Assembly (NCBI RefSeq): GCF_900149685.1
Contig: NZ_LT702999.1
Coordinates: 2,976,001-3,040,000, forward strand
Length of the DNA stretch: 64,000 nt
Direction: 5' to 3'
DNA from: Erythrobacter sp. Alg231-14
GTDB taxonomy: Bacteria > Pseudomonadota > Alphaproteobacteria > Sphingomonadales > Sphingomonadaceae
In this document: positions 36,666 through 45,076 of the stretch, piece by piece
How positions within the stretch are numbered: the first letter of the stretch is position 1
Layout of the letters: the number at the start of each line of letters is the position of its first letter
Notes under the pieces: generated by a model
Database searches by the model: none
Seen by the model: the letters and a program-made list of their open reading frames with translations, nothing else
What the model was told of the DNA's origin: nothing
Program-made: the position numbers and the translations under genes

Positions 36666-37109
36666 TCAGGCTCGCATATCTTTGGATGAGCCGAGGCATA
36701 TGTGCGAAGTGATGCTGGCAACTTGCGGCAAGACACCCAACACATCGGCATGGAATTTCTTATAACGAGCAAGGCTGTCGACCTCGACCCGCAAGAGGTA
36801 TTCCACCGAACCCGTGATATTGTGGCACTCACGCACTTCTTCGGCTGCGCCAATCGCTTGTTCGAATTGTCGCGCGTCTTTCGCTAGATGCATCGATAGG
36901 CTCACGGTTACGAATATCGTGATTTCCCCGCCGAGACGGCTGCGATCCAAAATCGCCCGATACCCTTTGATGTAGCCCGATTGCTCAAGCTCCTGCACTC
37001 TTCGCAAACATGCGGACGCAGACAGACCGACCCGATCCGCCAAGCTAGCGTTGCTGATTCGGCCATCGAGCTCAAGCTCACGCAAAATTCTTCGATCTTT
37101 ATCGTCCAT
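36666..37109 (-). CDS. Lrp/AsnC family transcriptional regulator
   Basis: A 147-residue protein with an N-terminal helix-turn-helix (ISNASLADRVGLSASACLRR, residues about 18-37) and a C-terminal RAM ligand domain with the GSVEYLLRVEV segment. It is divergent from the indoleamine dioxygenase gene. Tryptophan-catabolic genes in other proteobacteria are often paired with an AsnC-type activator such as KynR, so local control responding to kynurenine or tryptophan is a reasonable inference. Confidence 0.92.
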   Translation of the reverse strand: MDDKDRRILRELELDGRISNASLADRVGLSASACLRRVQELEQSGYIKGYRAILDRSRLGGEITIFVTVSLSMHLAKDARQFEQAIGAAEEVRECHNITGSVEYLLRVEVDSLARYKKFHADVLGVLPQVASITSHICLGSSKDMRA

Positions 37110-37116
37110 TGCAGTA

Positions 37117-37200
37117 GAATATTCGAAAAATGATCACCCAACAAGGAACTTCACAAAGATATTCGCCGCATCTCGCCTTAAAATTGCTTCGAGAGATATT
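37117..37200. promoter_or_regulatory. Repeated ATATT(CG) half-sites, possible AsnC-type operator
   Basis: GAATATTC (37117-37124), GATATTCG (37158-37165) and GATATT (37195-37200) recur at about 41 and 37 bases in the 112-base divergent gap between asnC and the dioxygenase. Regularly spaced AT-rich sites suit Lrp-type octamers. This is inference from spacing. Confidence 0.3.
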
Positions 37201-37221
37201 TTGAGAAGAGGGTGAGCAGCA

Positions 37222-38418
37222 ATGACAAATCAAAATGGCGTCGAGACCGGGGTTAAACCTCTGGCGGAATATGGCATGTCTGCCGAACGCGGATTTCTTT
37301 GCGATTATGATGCCAGTCTAGTGGAGCTTCCCGGAGCATGGAACGATGCGGCGAAAGTCGCGTTGCGATTGCCGAATATCTTGCCGTCGGGCAGCGCTCG
37401 AAGCTTCCTCAAAAGGCATTTGCCAGATCCCGCCGACTTGCCAGACGCCGCGACGCTGACGGATCAACAGGCGCGAATGGCGACAGTCCATTACAGTTTT
37501 ATGGTGCAGTCTTACGTTTGGGGCGGGCAGACTCCTTCAGACAGCCTCCCTTCTTGCCTGGCCGTTCCGATGGTCGGTCTGGCCGACTGTCTCGATCAAC
37601 AACCATTGCTAACCTACAGCTCGTATGTGCTCGACAATTGGTCTCTCATTGACCCAAAAAAGCCATTGGCTCTCGACAACATCCAGATGATCCAGAATTT
37701 CTTGGGCGGCCGTGACGAAGCGTGGTTCGTCCTTGTGCATGTCGCGATCGAGGCGTGCGCAGGCCAAGTTCTCGATCGTTTTTCCGGTATCCTGAGCGCG
37801 GTGGCCAATGACGACCCAGATTTGCTGGAATCGCTTTTGGTGCAAACGTCTCAAACATGGGCACAGATCAATGCTCTGTTCGATCGAATGCCCGAAAGCT
37901 GCGATCCATACATCTACTTTGAACGGGTGCGCCCCTATATTCACGGTTGGAAAGACAACCCGGCATTACCCGATGGCGTCATCTACCATGGCGTCGAACG
38001 GTACGGTTCGGCGGCGCAGGCGTTCCGCGGCCAAACTGGCTCTCAATCTTCTATCATTCCCAGCATGGACGCATTGCTAGGCGTAGGACACGCAGCCGAT
38101 CCATTGCGCACCTTTCTGGATCAGTTGCACGCATACCGGCCATTGGCCCATCGTAAGTTCGTCGAAGACGTGCGCGAACACAGCACGGTTCGTGACTTTA
38201 TCAAGAATGCGAAATCTGGCGGTTTGAACGCAGCCTATAACGCGAACATTCAAGCGATGGCCGATTTCCGCACCCGCCATCTCGAATATGCGGCCAGCTA
38301 CATCAACAAGCAGGGCAAAAGAACGGACGGAAACGACACAGAAGTCGGCACCGGCGGGACGCCATTTATGCGGTACCTTAAGAAACACCGGGATGAGACG
38401 CGCGCGAACCTGCTTTGA
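37222..38418 (+). CDS. Indoleamine 2,3-dioxygenase family protein
   Basis: Haem enzyme expected to open the indole ring of tryptophan to give N-formylkynurenine. The 398-residue length matches the family. Visible marks are the N-terminal ERGFLCDYD, the distal-pocket helix HYSFMVQSYVWGG, YEGV-like IYHGVERY, the signature FRGQTGSQSSIIPSMD and, near the C-terminus, a histidine (HLEYAASYI) placed as the proximal haem ligand. Start ATG 37222 has GAGGGTGAG upstream. The usual bacterial enzyme is TDO (KynA), so IDO in a bacterium is less common. No kynureninase or formamidase gene is in the window. Confidence 0.88.
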   Translation: MTNQNGVETGVKPLAEYGMSAERGFLCDYDASLVELPGAWNDAAKVALRLPNILPSGSARSFLKRHLPDPADLPDAATLTDQQARMATVHYSFMVQSYVWGGQTPSDSLPSCLAVPMVGLADCLDQQPLLTYSSYVLDNWSLIDPKKPLALDNIQMIQNFLGGRDEAWFVLVHVAIEACAGQVLDRFSGILSAVANDDPDLLESLLVQTSQTWAQINALFDRMPESCDPYIYFERVRPYIHGWKDNPALPDGVIYHGVERYGSAAQAFRGQTGSQSSIIPSMDALLGVGHAADPLRTFLDQLHAYRPLAHRKFVEDVREHSTVRDFIKNAKSGGLNAAYNANIQAMADFRTRHLEYAASYINKQGKRTDGNDTEVGTGGTPFMRYLKKHRDETRANLL

Positions 38419-38473
38419 TTGCGATTGCGCGGGGTCTTGCGTTCAAATTGGCCCGCTAGATTGAGCAGCCCAA

Positions 38474-38513
38474 ATAAAAAACGGCCGCCGCAGTGGATCA
38501 CTGCGGCGGCCGT
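38474..38513 (-). terminator. Intrinsic terminator of rpsB-tsf
   Basis: A near-perfect 15-base-pair hairpin (38481-38512; arms ACGGCCGCCGCAGTG and CACTGCGGCGGCCGT) is followed on the minus strand by TTTTTT. It lies about 30 bases beyond the tsf stop. It also shows that tsf and pyrH are not one transcript here. Confidence 0.93.
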
Positions 38514-38543
38514 AATTTCTTGGCTGCGTAGAGACGCTAAGGC

Positions 38544-39470
38544 TTAGCCTTTCAACGTCGCCGCGACTTCCGCTGCGAAATCTTCTTCTTCGACTTCGAT
38601 GCCTTCGCCCAATTGGAAGCGAACGTAATCAGTCAAGACGATCGAACCGCCAGCGTCTTTACCCGTTTTGGCAACAACATCAGCAACGCTGGATTTGTTG
38701 TCCATAACGAACATTTGGCTGAGAAGAGCGTTCTCTTTTGCAAACTTTTTGATCGCGCCTTCGACCATCTTTTCTTGCACATTTTCTGGCTTGCCGCTTT
38801 CGGCCGCCTTTTCTTGTGCGATGGCGCGCTCACGCTCGATCACGTCAGCGTCAAGGCTGTCTGCGTCCAACGCTTGTGGGAACATCGAGGCGATGTGCAT
38901 CGCAAGCTGTTTACCGAAAGGCACCAGAACGTCGTCGCCAAGGTCGCTTTCCAAAGCAACCAAAACGCCAATCTTGCCGAGGCCTTCGGCTGCCGCGTTG
39001 TGAACGTAAGAAACGACCGCGCCGCTTCCAACCGAAACGCTCTTGATCCGGCGGATCTGTTGGTTCTCACCAATCGTAGCGACGTTGTCGGTCAATTTAT
39101 CAGCGATCGATCCACCCGTTGGATAATCGGCAGCTTTAAGAGCATCGACATCGTCCGAACCCAATACAAGAGCGGCCGCCGTCGCGTGACGAACGAAATC
39201 TTGGAATTTGTCGTTCTTCGCAACAAAATCCGTTTCAGAGTTCACTTCAACAGCAACGCCCTTAGTGCCTTCGACGGCCACGCCAACAAGACCTTCGGCC
39301 GCGGTGCGGCTGGATTTCTTTTGTGCGGTCGCAAGACCTTTGGCGCGCAAACCGTCAATCGCGGCTTCGATGTCGCCACCGGCTTCAACCAGTGCTTTTT
39401 TCGCGTCCATCATGCCAGCGCCAGTTTTCTCGCGCAGCGTTTTCACATCGGCGATAGTGAAATCGGCCAT
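38544..39470 (-). CDS. tsf: Elongation factor Ts
   Basis: Guanine nucleotide exchange factor for EF-Tu. The 308-residue protein has the N-terminal UBA-like domain with [19 protein letters not shown] and the conserved [10 protein letters not shown] in the core. Length is typical for alphaproteobacteria. It follows rpsB by 121 bases and ends before a strong terminator. Confidence 0.97.
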   Translation of the reverse strand: MADFTIADVKTLREKTGAGMMDAKKALVEAGGDIEAAIDGLRAKGLATAQKKSSRTAAEGLVGVAVEGTKGVAVEVNSETDFVAKNDKFQDFVRHATAAALVLGSDDVDALKAADYPTGGSIADKLTDNVATIGENQQIRRIKSVSVGSGAVVSYVHNAAAEGLGKIGVLVALESDLGDDVLVPFGKQLAMHIASMFPQALDADSLDADVIERERAIAQEKAAESGKPENVQEKMVEGAIKKFAKENALLSQMFVMDNKSSVADVVAKTGKDAGGSIVLTDYVRFQLGEGIEVEEEDFAAEVAATLKG

Positions 39471-39591
39471 GGTGATTTCCTTTGTAAAAATGTGTGGGCG
39501 CCGGGCCCCGCTTGGGAATGCCCGACGCTCTAGTTAGGGTTTGTGACGCCCGCCTGACACACAATGGTGACGTGCGCCCTTTGTCGAATGC

Positions 39592-40341
39592 TTAGGCAGT
39601 TGGTTCGGCAGGTGGCGTGTCCATCGCGCCGAAATCTTCGCCCGAATCTTGAACAGCGCCGCCTTTACCTGCAGTCGCCGCATCGCCGATCGCACCGCAG
39701 TACAAACGCACAGCGCGCGCCGCATCGTCATTGCCCGGTACCGGGAATGCAATGTTCGATGGATCAACATTGGTGTCGAGAACCGCGATCACTGGGATGC
39801 CGAGAACGGCCGCTTCTTTGATAGCCAGGTCTTCTTTGTTGGCGTCGATTACGAACATCACATCAGGAATGCCGCCCATATCGCGGATACCGCCAAGCGA
39901 CAGTTCCAGCTTGTCACGCTCACGCGTCAGCTGAAGAACTTCTTTCTTGGTGAAACCGCTGGTGTCGCCCGAAAGCTGCTCTTCAAGGGTCTTGAGACGC
40001 TTGATCGAACCGCTGATGGTTTTCCAGTTTGTGAGCATCCCACCGAGCCAGCGGTGGTTTACGAAGTGCTGACCGCATGCGCGAGCTGCTTCGGCGATCG
40101 GCTCTTGCGCCTGACGCTTGGTGCCAACGAACAAAACTTTACCGCCAGCACGAACGGTCGATTCAACAAAATCGAGAGCGCGCGCAAAAAGCGGAACAGT
40201 TTGCGACAGGTCAATGATGTGAACACCGTTGCGGTTGCCGAAAATATACGGCTTCATCCGCGGATTCCAACGGTGAGTTTGGTGGCCGAAATGTGCGCCG
40301 GCCTCGATCAATTGCTGCATGGTAACGGTGGTAGCCGCCAT
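39592..40341 (-). CDS. rpsB: 30S ribosomal protein S2
   Basis: The start is ATG 40341 ([19 protein letters not shown]) with GGAAA upstream; the frame from 40410 is a read-back. The 249-residue protein has [28 protein letters not shown] and the C-terminal signature [20 protein letters not shown] 290-base gap separates it from the divergent small membrane gene and holds three LexA-type boxes nearer that gene. Confidence 0.97.
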   Translation of the reverse strand: MAATTVTMQQLIEAGAHFGHQTHRWNPRMKPYIFGNRNGVHIIDLSQTVPLFARALDFVESTVRAGGKVLFVGTKRQAQEPIAEAARACGQHFVNHRWLGGMLTNWKTISGSIKRLKTLEEQLSGDTSGFTKKEVLQLTRERDKLELSLGGIRDMGGIPDVMFVIDANKEDLAIKEAAVLGIPVIAVLDTNVDPSNIAFPVPGNDDAARAVRLYCGAIGDAATAGKGGAVQDSGEDFGAMDTPPAEPTA

Positions 40342-40536
40342 GGGTATTTCCTTTCCGGTTGTTCCTCTGGAAGGCATGGAACCGTTCAGCGGAGTTCCCG
40401 CAAACGGCACCGGTATGAAGCGCCTTCCATGTGAATTTCGCCAAAAACATCGGGATGATTCGCATCCAATGTTCCTTGCGAGGCCGCGCCATTAGCGCCC
40501 TTGAAACACAAAATCTAGTGCAAACCGCATGAGTCG

Positions 40537-40551
40537 GAACACAAGTGGAAC
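40537..40551 (+). promoter_or_regulatory. LexA-type SOS box 1 (GAAC-N7-GAAC)
   Basis: GAAC at 40537-40540 and 40548-40551 with a seven-base spacer, the reverse reading of the alphaproteobacterial LexA box GTTC-N7-GTTC. It lies about 80 bases upstream of the small membrane gene at 40632, just before a TTGACT (40560-40565) that could be a -35 element. Confidence 0.65.
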
Positions 40552-40570
40552 AAAAACGCTTGACTGGTGA

Positions 40571-40585
40571 GAACACTTATAGAAC
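40571..40585 (+). promoter_or_regulatory. LexA-type SOS box 2 (GAAC-N7-GAAC)
   Basis: GAAC at 40571-40574 and 40582-40585 with a seven-base spacer. It sits 19 bases after box 1 and directly after the TTGACT element, where bound repressor would block a promoter. Confidence 0.65.
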
Positions 40586-40594
40586 AAAGGGTGA

Positions 40595-40609
40595 GAACAA
40601 AGATTGAAC
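40595..40609 (+). promoter_or_regulatory. LexA-type SOS box 3 (GAAC-N7-GAAC)
   Basis: GAAC at 40595-40598 and 40606-40609 with a seven-base spacer, nine bases after box 2 and 22 bases before the ATG at 40632. Three exact boxes within 73 bases are very unlikely by chance. Confidence 0.65.
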
Positions 40610-40631
40610 ACTCCGATTTGAGAGACACGAC

Positions 40632-40910
40632 ATGCCCGACCTTATCGCTCTGACGCTGACCTGTTTGTTTGTCATCACCGGCGTTGCCACGGCATTGAGC
40701 TTGCTCGACAGCTGGCTGCGCGGTTCGAATGCATACACCGTGCTGAAACGAGAGCAGGCGCTTTTGAACGCGGGTTTTTTGCCTCAAGTGGGCGCGAAGG
40801 AAGTTCGCCTTCGTAGGCCTGCTCGTCGGACATTGGCAGCGGCAAAGCGCGGCCAGAATCGCCGCCTGCACCTCCCTGCGACATCACCCGTTACACAACT
40901 CGCCAGTTAA
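40632..40910 (+). CDS. Small membrane protein under probable LexA control
   Basis: A 92-residue protein of no family I recognise. ATG 40632 has GAGAGA nine bases upstream. One hydrophobic helix (residues about 4-25, LIALTLTCLFVITGVATAL) is followed by an amphipathic stretch and a strongly basic C-terminal half (RLRRPARRTLAAAKRGQNRR). Three tandem LexA-type boxes lie in its promoter. SOS-induced small inner-membrane proteins in other bacteria (SidA in Caulobacter, YneA in Bacillus) delay division, so that role is a reasonable hypothesis, not a homology call. It is convergent with pssA, six bases apart. Confidence 0.6.
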   Translation: MPDLIALTLTCLFVITGVATALSLLDSWLRGSNAYTVLKREQALLNAGFLPQVGAKEVRLRRPARRTLAAAKRGQNRRLHLPATSPVTQLAS

Positions 40911-40916
40911 GGTTTT

Positions 40917-41771
40917 TTAGGCAGCTGCATCTGCCGCGCGGCGCCGTTTGATCTTTCCATATTTGATCAACGCGTAGGGGATCAGTGCGAGGTACCCGAC
41001 GCTGATCGCGGTCAAGGACCACCATGGTTCCAACAACATCGCGGCAAACCCAATTGCAGCAAACGCCAACAGCGGAAGCCGGATATCACGGCGAGGACGG
41101 ATGGCCGCCCAACTGAGCGTGGCCATGTTGGAAATGAGCAATACCGCGATAAGGCTCATCCAAATCGCCAAGACGATGGGATCGCGGAAAATCGGCATCC
41201 CTGTTTCAATCCAAAGGTAGCATGGCGTAAACGCCAACCCTGCCCCAACAGGCGCAGGAACACCGGTTAGGAAACCCGCCGATTGGTGCGGTTGATCCTC
41301 AACATCGATTTGAGCGTTGAAGCGCGCCAATCGCAGCGCGCAACAAATCGCAAAGGCCAACGCCGCGAACCAGCCGAACCGGTCCAGATCTTGAAGCGAC
41401 CACATATAAAGAATGAGAGCCGGAGCCATCCCGAAAGACAGCGAATCCGCCAAACTATCCAACTCTGCACCAAACCGAGATTGCGCATTAAGCAACCGCG
41501 CGATCCGGCCATCGACGCCGTCGAGCACACCGGCAAGAGCGACCGCAAGCACCGCATAGGCCCACTGCCCTTCAATCGCGAAACGCACACCTGTTAGGCC
41601 TGCACACAAAGCCGCGGCCGTGATGGCGTTGGGCATCATCGCCCGCAGCGATAGACGTCCCCCCGGTGAAACTTGCGCATCTTCGCCTTCATCCGCTTTC
41701 GGTCCGACACGCGCGGTCATTGATCCGGGCTTTTTGCCCTTGGCCCGTTCCGTCACGAGCCGGTCCCGCAT
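40917..41771 (-). CDS. pssA: CDP-diacylglycerol--serine O-phosphatidyltransferase
   Basis: Makes phosphatidylserine from CDP-diacylglycerol and serine; Psd, encoded just upstream, then gives phosphatidylethanolamine. The 284-residue membrane protein has the CDP-alcohol phosphatidyltransferase motif DGVDGRIARLLNAQSRFG followed by AELDSLADS. A polar N-terminal leader (residues 1-40) precedes the first helix; ATG at residue 18 is an alternative start. It follows psd by 28 bases. Confidence 0.94.
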   Translation of the reverse strand: MRDRLVTERAKGKKPGSMTARVGPKADEGEDAQVSPGGRLSLRAMMPNAITAAALCAGLTGVRFAIEGQWAYAVLAVALAGVLDGVDGRIARLLNAQSRFGAELDSLADSLSFGMAPALILYMWSLQDLDRFGWFAALAFAICCALRLARFNAQIDVEDQPHQSAGFLTGVPAPVGAGLAFTPCYLWIETGMPIFRDPIVLAIWMSLIAVLLISNMATLSWAAIRPRRDIRLPLLAFAAIGFAAMLLEPWWSLTAISVGYLALIPYALIKYGKIKRRRAADAAA

Positions 41772-41799
41772 CCATGCGAGTTCAAAGCGGGACCATGCG

Positions 41800-42549
41800 C
41801 TATTGCGCTATCCCTTCGAGCAACGCCGCCGCACCGCGCTCGGCGAGGATAGTTTCGCCCGCGACGATCTTTTGCCCCATCAAAACCTTAGGCTCTGTCC
41901 CAGCCGGCAAATACACATCAACCCGGCTACCAAATCGGATAAGGCCGATGCGTTGCCCCTTAGCGACGGTATCGCCCGGCTTTACAAAAGGCATGATCCG
42001 GCGCGCGACAAGGCCAGCGATCTGAGTGAAACCGATTTGCAAACCATCGGTCCGTTCAATCAAAATATGCTGACGCTCATTCTCTTCGCTGGCTTTGTCC
42101 AAATCCGCGTTCACAAACTTGCCCGGAACATACACGACCCGGCGAACGGTGCCCGCAATCGGCGCACGATTGATGTGCACATCGAAAACACTCATGAATA
42201 TCGAAATGCGCGTAACCGCCGCCGACGAAAGTCCGGGATGGCCCGACCCATCGTCAATTTGCATCTCAGCGGGCGGCTCTACGGTCTTGATCAATGTGAC
42301 CAGTCCATCCGCAGGCGCGACAATGGCGTCATCCGCTTGGGGAACCACGCGTTCGGGATCACGGAAGAACGCGAACACACCGAGAGATAGGAACAATAGC
42401 GGCCAACCGAGCAAGCCCCAGCCAAAGAACATCGGGACAAGCGCAATCGCAACGGCGATCACACCGTATTTGCGCCCCTCTGGATGGATTGCGGGCCAGC
42501 CCCAGCTTGCTTCGCCGCGACCTTGATTATCGAGAATTTCACCTGCCAT
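41800..42549 (-). CDS. psd: Phosphatidylserine decarboxylase (short form)
   Basis: Pyruvoyl enzyme that decarboxylates phosphatidylserine. The start is ATG 42549 ([10 protein letters not shown]). Two N-terminal membrane helices are followed by [12 protein letters not shown] and the self-cleavage site in [11 protein letters not shown] (Gly-Ser cut gives the pyruvoyl group). At 249 residues it is the short archaeal/alphaproteobacterial (PSD-A) type. The IHPEGRKYG opening is typical. It is upstream of pssA, so the phosphatidylethanolamine pair is one operon. Confidence 0.94.
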   Translation of the reverse strand: MAGEILDNQGRGEASWGWPAIHPEGRKYGVIAVAIALVPMFFGWGLLGWPLLFLSLGVFAFFRDPERVVPQADDAIVAPADGLVTLIKTVEPPAEMQIDDGSGHPGLSSAAVTRISIFMSVFDVHINRAPIAGTVRRVVYVPGKFVNADLDKASEENERQHILIERTDGLQIGFTQIAGLVARRIMPFVKPGDTVAKGQRIGLIRFGSRVDVYLPAGTEPKVLMGQKIVAGETILAERGAAALLEGIAQ

Positions 42550-42748
42550 GTTTCGGCATCTAGGCATTGGCGCCCTCGCCCGCAAGCAAGCTTAACACTC
42601 AAGCCGCAATTCAACGGTGGGCAACCGCCCGAACCGACAGCCTCCAAGCCGGCAACGCATTCACACTTTAGTGAGATGTTTACCCTAAATCCAAAGTCAC
42701 AAGAGCGACTTAAACGCGCAGCACAATGCAAGGGCAGCGATCACAGCA

Positions 42749-43876
42749 ATGACAACGGCTTCGGTTCAAAAACCAACCACTGCGCCATCGATCGGGCGCG
42801 ATGCGGATGCGCCAGCTATTGTCGCCCGCTGGTTTGGGGAACTTCCGATTCTAGTGATCGGCGGCGTCCTAATGGCTGTGTGCCTTACGCTGCTTGCGAT
42901 AAACGGGGTCAATCCCGGTATTGGCGGCATTATCGCCAACGCACAGATTTTCTTCATGTTTGTGGTTGTGCTTGCCTGCTGGGATGCCGCACGTTCTCTG
43001 TATCGCGATCGCCCTGATAGCCCCGTCGCACATCTAAAAGCGCGATATTCAACCGACAGTTTCAAACGCACCGTAGCCGCCGGTTTACCCATGTTGGGCG
43101 TGGCGGTGGTGTTGCTGCCGTATTTTTCGAAAATGAAGTCGGCGATACCTTTGTTTAACGACTACACGTGGGACAGCGCCTTTATCCAATGGGACCGCGC
43201 GATCTTTTTCGGCCATGATGCGTGGGAAGTTTTACAGCCGATTATTGGCTATCCCGTCGTCACCGCTTTCTTGGCACTGCTGTATCAATTGTGGTTTTTG
43301 CTGCTGTATCCGGGGGTTATGTTCTTTGCCTTTGCGAAGATCGACAGCCAGATCCGTCGGCAATTTTTCCTAACCTATGTGCTTAGCTGGACCCTGATCG
43401 GCGGCGCGATGGCCACCGCGCTGGCCTCTGTCGGCCCTTGTTTCGTGGGCCCCATGTTGGGCAATTCCACATTCGATGCTCAGATGGCGTATTTGAACGC
43501 GGCGAACGAACAAATTCCAATCATGGTTCTGCCTGTCCAAGAAATGCTGCTTGAATGGTATGGTCAGGCCGAGAATGGCTTGGGCAGCGGCATCACCGCT
43601 ATGCCCAGCATGCACTGCGCCATCGCCTTCCTTTACTGGATTGCGGTTCGTCGGGTTTCATCCAAATGGGGCGCGTTTTTCGGCGTGTTCTTCTTTGTCA
43701 CGTGGGTGAGCAGCGTTCACCTCGCCTATCACTACGCGGTGGACGGTTTGGTTTCATTGCTCGCAGTGGCGGCGATTTGGACATTGTCTCATCGCATCAT
43801 TGCAGCGTGGGACAAGTGGACCGAAAAGAACCCGGATCAGGCCATTTTGCGCACAAACACGGTGCCCGCAGAATAG
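42749..43876 (+). CDS. PAP2-like membrane phosphatase / phosphotransferase
   Basis: A 375-residue polytopic protein with about six hydrophobic helices. Two phosphatase-like motifs are visible: AMPSMHCAIAFLYW (about residue 285) and HLAYHYAVDGL (about residue 328), matching the PSMH and H-x3-D catalytic parts of the PAP2 superfamily, including the branch with inositolphosphorylceramide synthases. Sphingomonads make sphingolipids, so a lipid headgroup role is possible but unproven. Its 3' end overlaps the convergent ketosynthase gene by 40 bases. Confidence 0.8.
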   Translation: MTTASVQKPTTAPSIGRDADAPAIVARWFGELPILVIGGVLMAVCLTLLAINGVNPGIGGIIANAQIFFMFVVVLACWDAARSLYRDRPDSPVAHLKARYSTDSFKRTVAAGLPMLGVAVVLLPYFSKMKSAIPLFNDYTWDSAFIQWDRAIFFGHDAWEVLQPIIGYPVVTAFLALLYQLWFLLLYPGVMFFAFAKIDSQIRRQFFLTYVLSWTLIGGAMATALASVGPCFVGPMLGNSTFDAQMAYLNAANEQIPIMVLPVQEMLLEWYGQAENGLGSGITAMPSMHCAIAFLYWIAVRRVSSKWGAFFGVFFFVTWVSSVHLAYHYAVDGLVSLLAVAAIWTLSHRIIAAWDKWTEKNPDQAILRTNTVPAE

Positions 43877-44979
43877 CCTGCACCAAAACTGCAAATCAGA
43901 CCGTTATCGCCCTGTGCCAAGTCATCTTTGTGTTTATGAAACGCGATGATTGATCCGGCGCTTGATGTGTTGCCATACGTGTCCAACACGGTCGGGCTTT
44001 CATCATCGTTCGCTTCGTGGCCCAGCACACGTTGAGCGATCAGGCGGTTCATCCCAGCATTCGCTTGGTGCAACCAAAGACGGCGCAAAGTGGCAGGATC
44101 CATTTGTAGCTTTTCGGCCTCATCAATGATCATTTGTGCGACCATGGGCACGACTTCTTTGAAAACCTTGCGCCCCTCTTGCACGAACAATTTGTCCGCG
44201 TTTTGGGAATTCTCTGGCGCGGCCCGGTTTAGGAAACCGAAATTGTTGCGAATGTTGTTGGAGAAAACGGTTTTGAGCTTGGTGCTTAAGATTTCCCAAT
44301 GATCCGCCGGCGCCATGCTGGAATCTTCAACCAAAACCGCCGTGGCAACATCGCCAAAAATGAAATGGCTGTCCCGGTCGCGCCAATTGAGGTGGCCGGA
44401 TGTGATTTCCGGGCTAACCACTAGGACACTCTTGGCATTACCCGCACGGACATAATCCGCCGCCGTTTGGATCCCGAATGTCGCAGAAGAACACGCAACA
44501 TTCATATCAAAGCCAAAGCCTTCAATGCCCAAAGCTTGTTGGATTTCGATTGCCATCGCCGGATATGGCCGTTCCATATTGGACGCCGCGCACAAAACCG
44601 CATCCACATCTTTGGGGTCGCGCCCTGCCCGTTCCAGCGCTTGGCGCGCGGCCGTCACGCCGATCTCTGCCATCATCGAATGTTCGTCATTCCCACGCTC
44701 ATCCCAACGCGGCGTCATAATATCCGGATCAAGAATAGGCGCCTTGCTCATCACGTGGCGCGCTTTGATCCCACTCGCCTTTTCGATGAAGCCAACCGAT
44801 GAAGGGGCCAGAGCCTCAATCTCACCAGCGGCGATCTGATCTGCGTTCGCGGCGTTGAACCGTTCGACATAGGTGTTGAAGCTATCAACCAGCTCTTCGT
44901 TGGTGATCGATTCTTGCGGTGTGAACAGGCCGGTTGCGGATATGACCGGGCGGCCGGTTAGGGATAGTGAGTCTTGCAT
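43837..44979 (-). CDS. FabH2-like beta-ketoacyl-ACP synthase III
   Basis: Thiolase-fold condensing enzyme, about 380 residues, longer than housekeeping FabH. The catalytic triad is visible: Cys in VACSSATFG, His in LHQANAGMN and Asn in YGNTSSAGS. From memory it resembles the Pseudomonas PA3286-type FabH paralog, which primes fatty acid synthesis with medium-chain acyl-CoA, by the segments ITNEELVDSFNTYV and NNIRNNFGFLNR. Start ATG 44979 is used; a GTG at 44988 is an alternative. It overlaps the PAP2 gene tail-to-tail. Confidence 0.87.
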   Translation of the reverse strand: MQDSLSLTGRPVISATGLFTPQESITNEELVDSFNTYVERFNAANADQIAAGEIEALAPSSVGFIEKASGIKARHVMSKAPILDPDIMTPRWDERGNDEHSMMAEIGVTAARQALERAGRDPKDVDAVLCAASNMERPYPAMAIEIQQALGIEGFGFDMNVACSSATFGIQTAADYVRAGNAKSVLVVSPEITSGHLNWRDRDSHFIFGDVATAVLVEDSSMAPADHWEILSTKLKTVFSNNIRNNFGFLNRAAPENSQNADKLFVQEGRKVFKEVVPMVAQMIIDEAEKLQMDPATLRRLWLHQANAGMNRLIAQRVLGHEANDDESPTVLDTYGNTSSAGSIIAFHKHKDDLAQGDNGLICSFGAGYSAGTVFVRKMA

Positions 44980-45076
44980 GGTTCGCACGAATAGGGGCCA
45001 CCCATAAACCTCGCAAGCCCAAGGTTTCGAAACGCGGCGTCTTGTCGCCTCTGCAATGCCGCTCTAGCATCGGCTT

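Noticed and set aside
40515..40871. A 118-codon minus-strand frame across the LexA boxes and the small membrane gene
   Set aside because: It covers the promoter region and has no family features; the plus-strand ORF has a better start, a membrane helix and fits the regulatory boxes.
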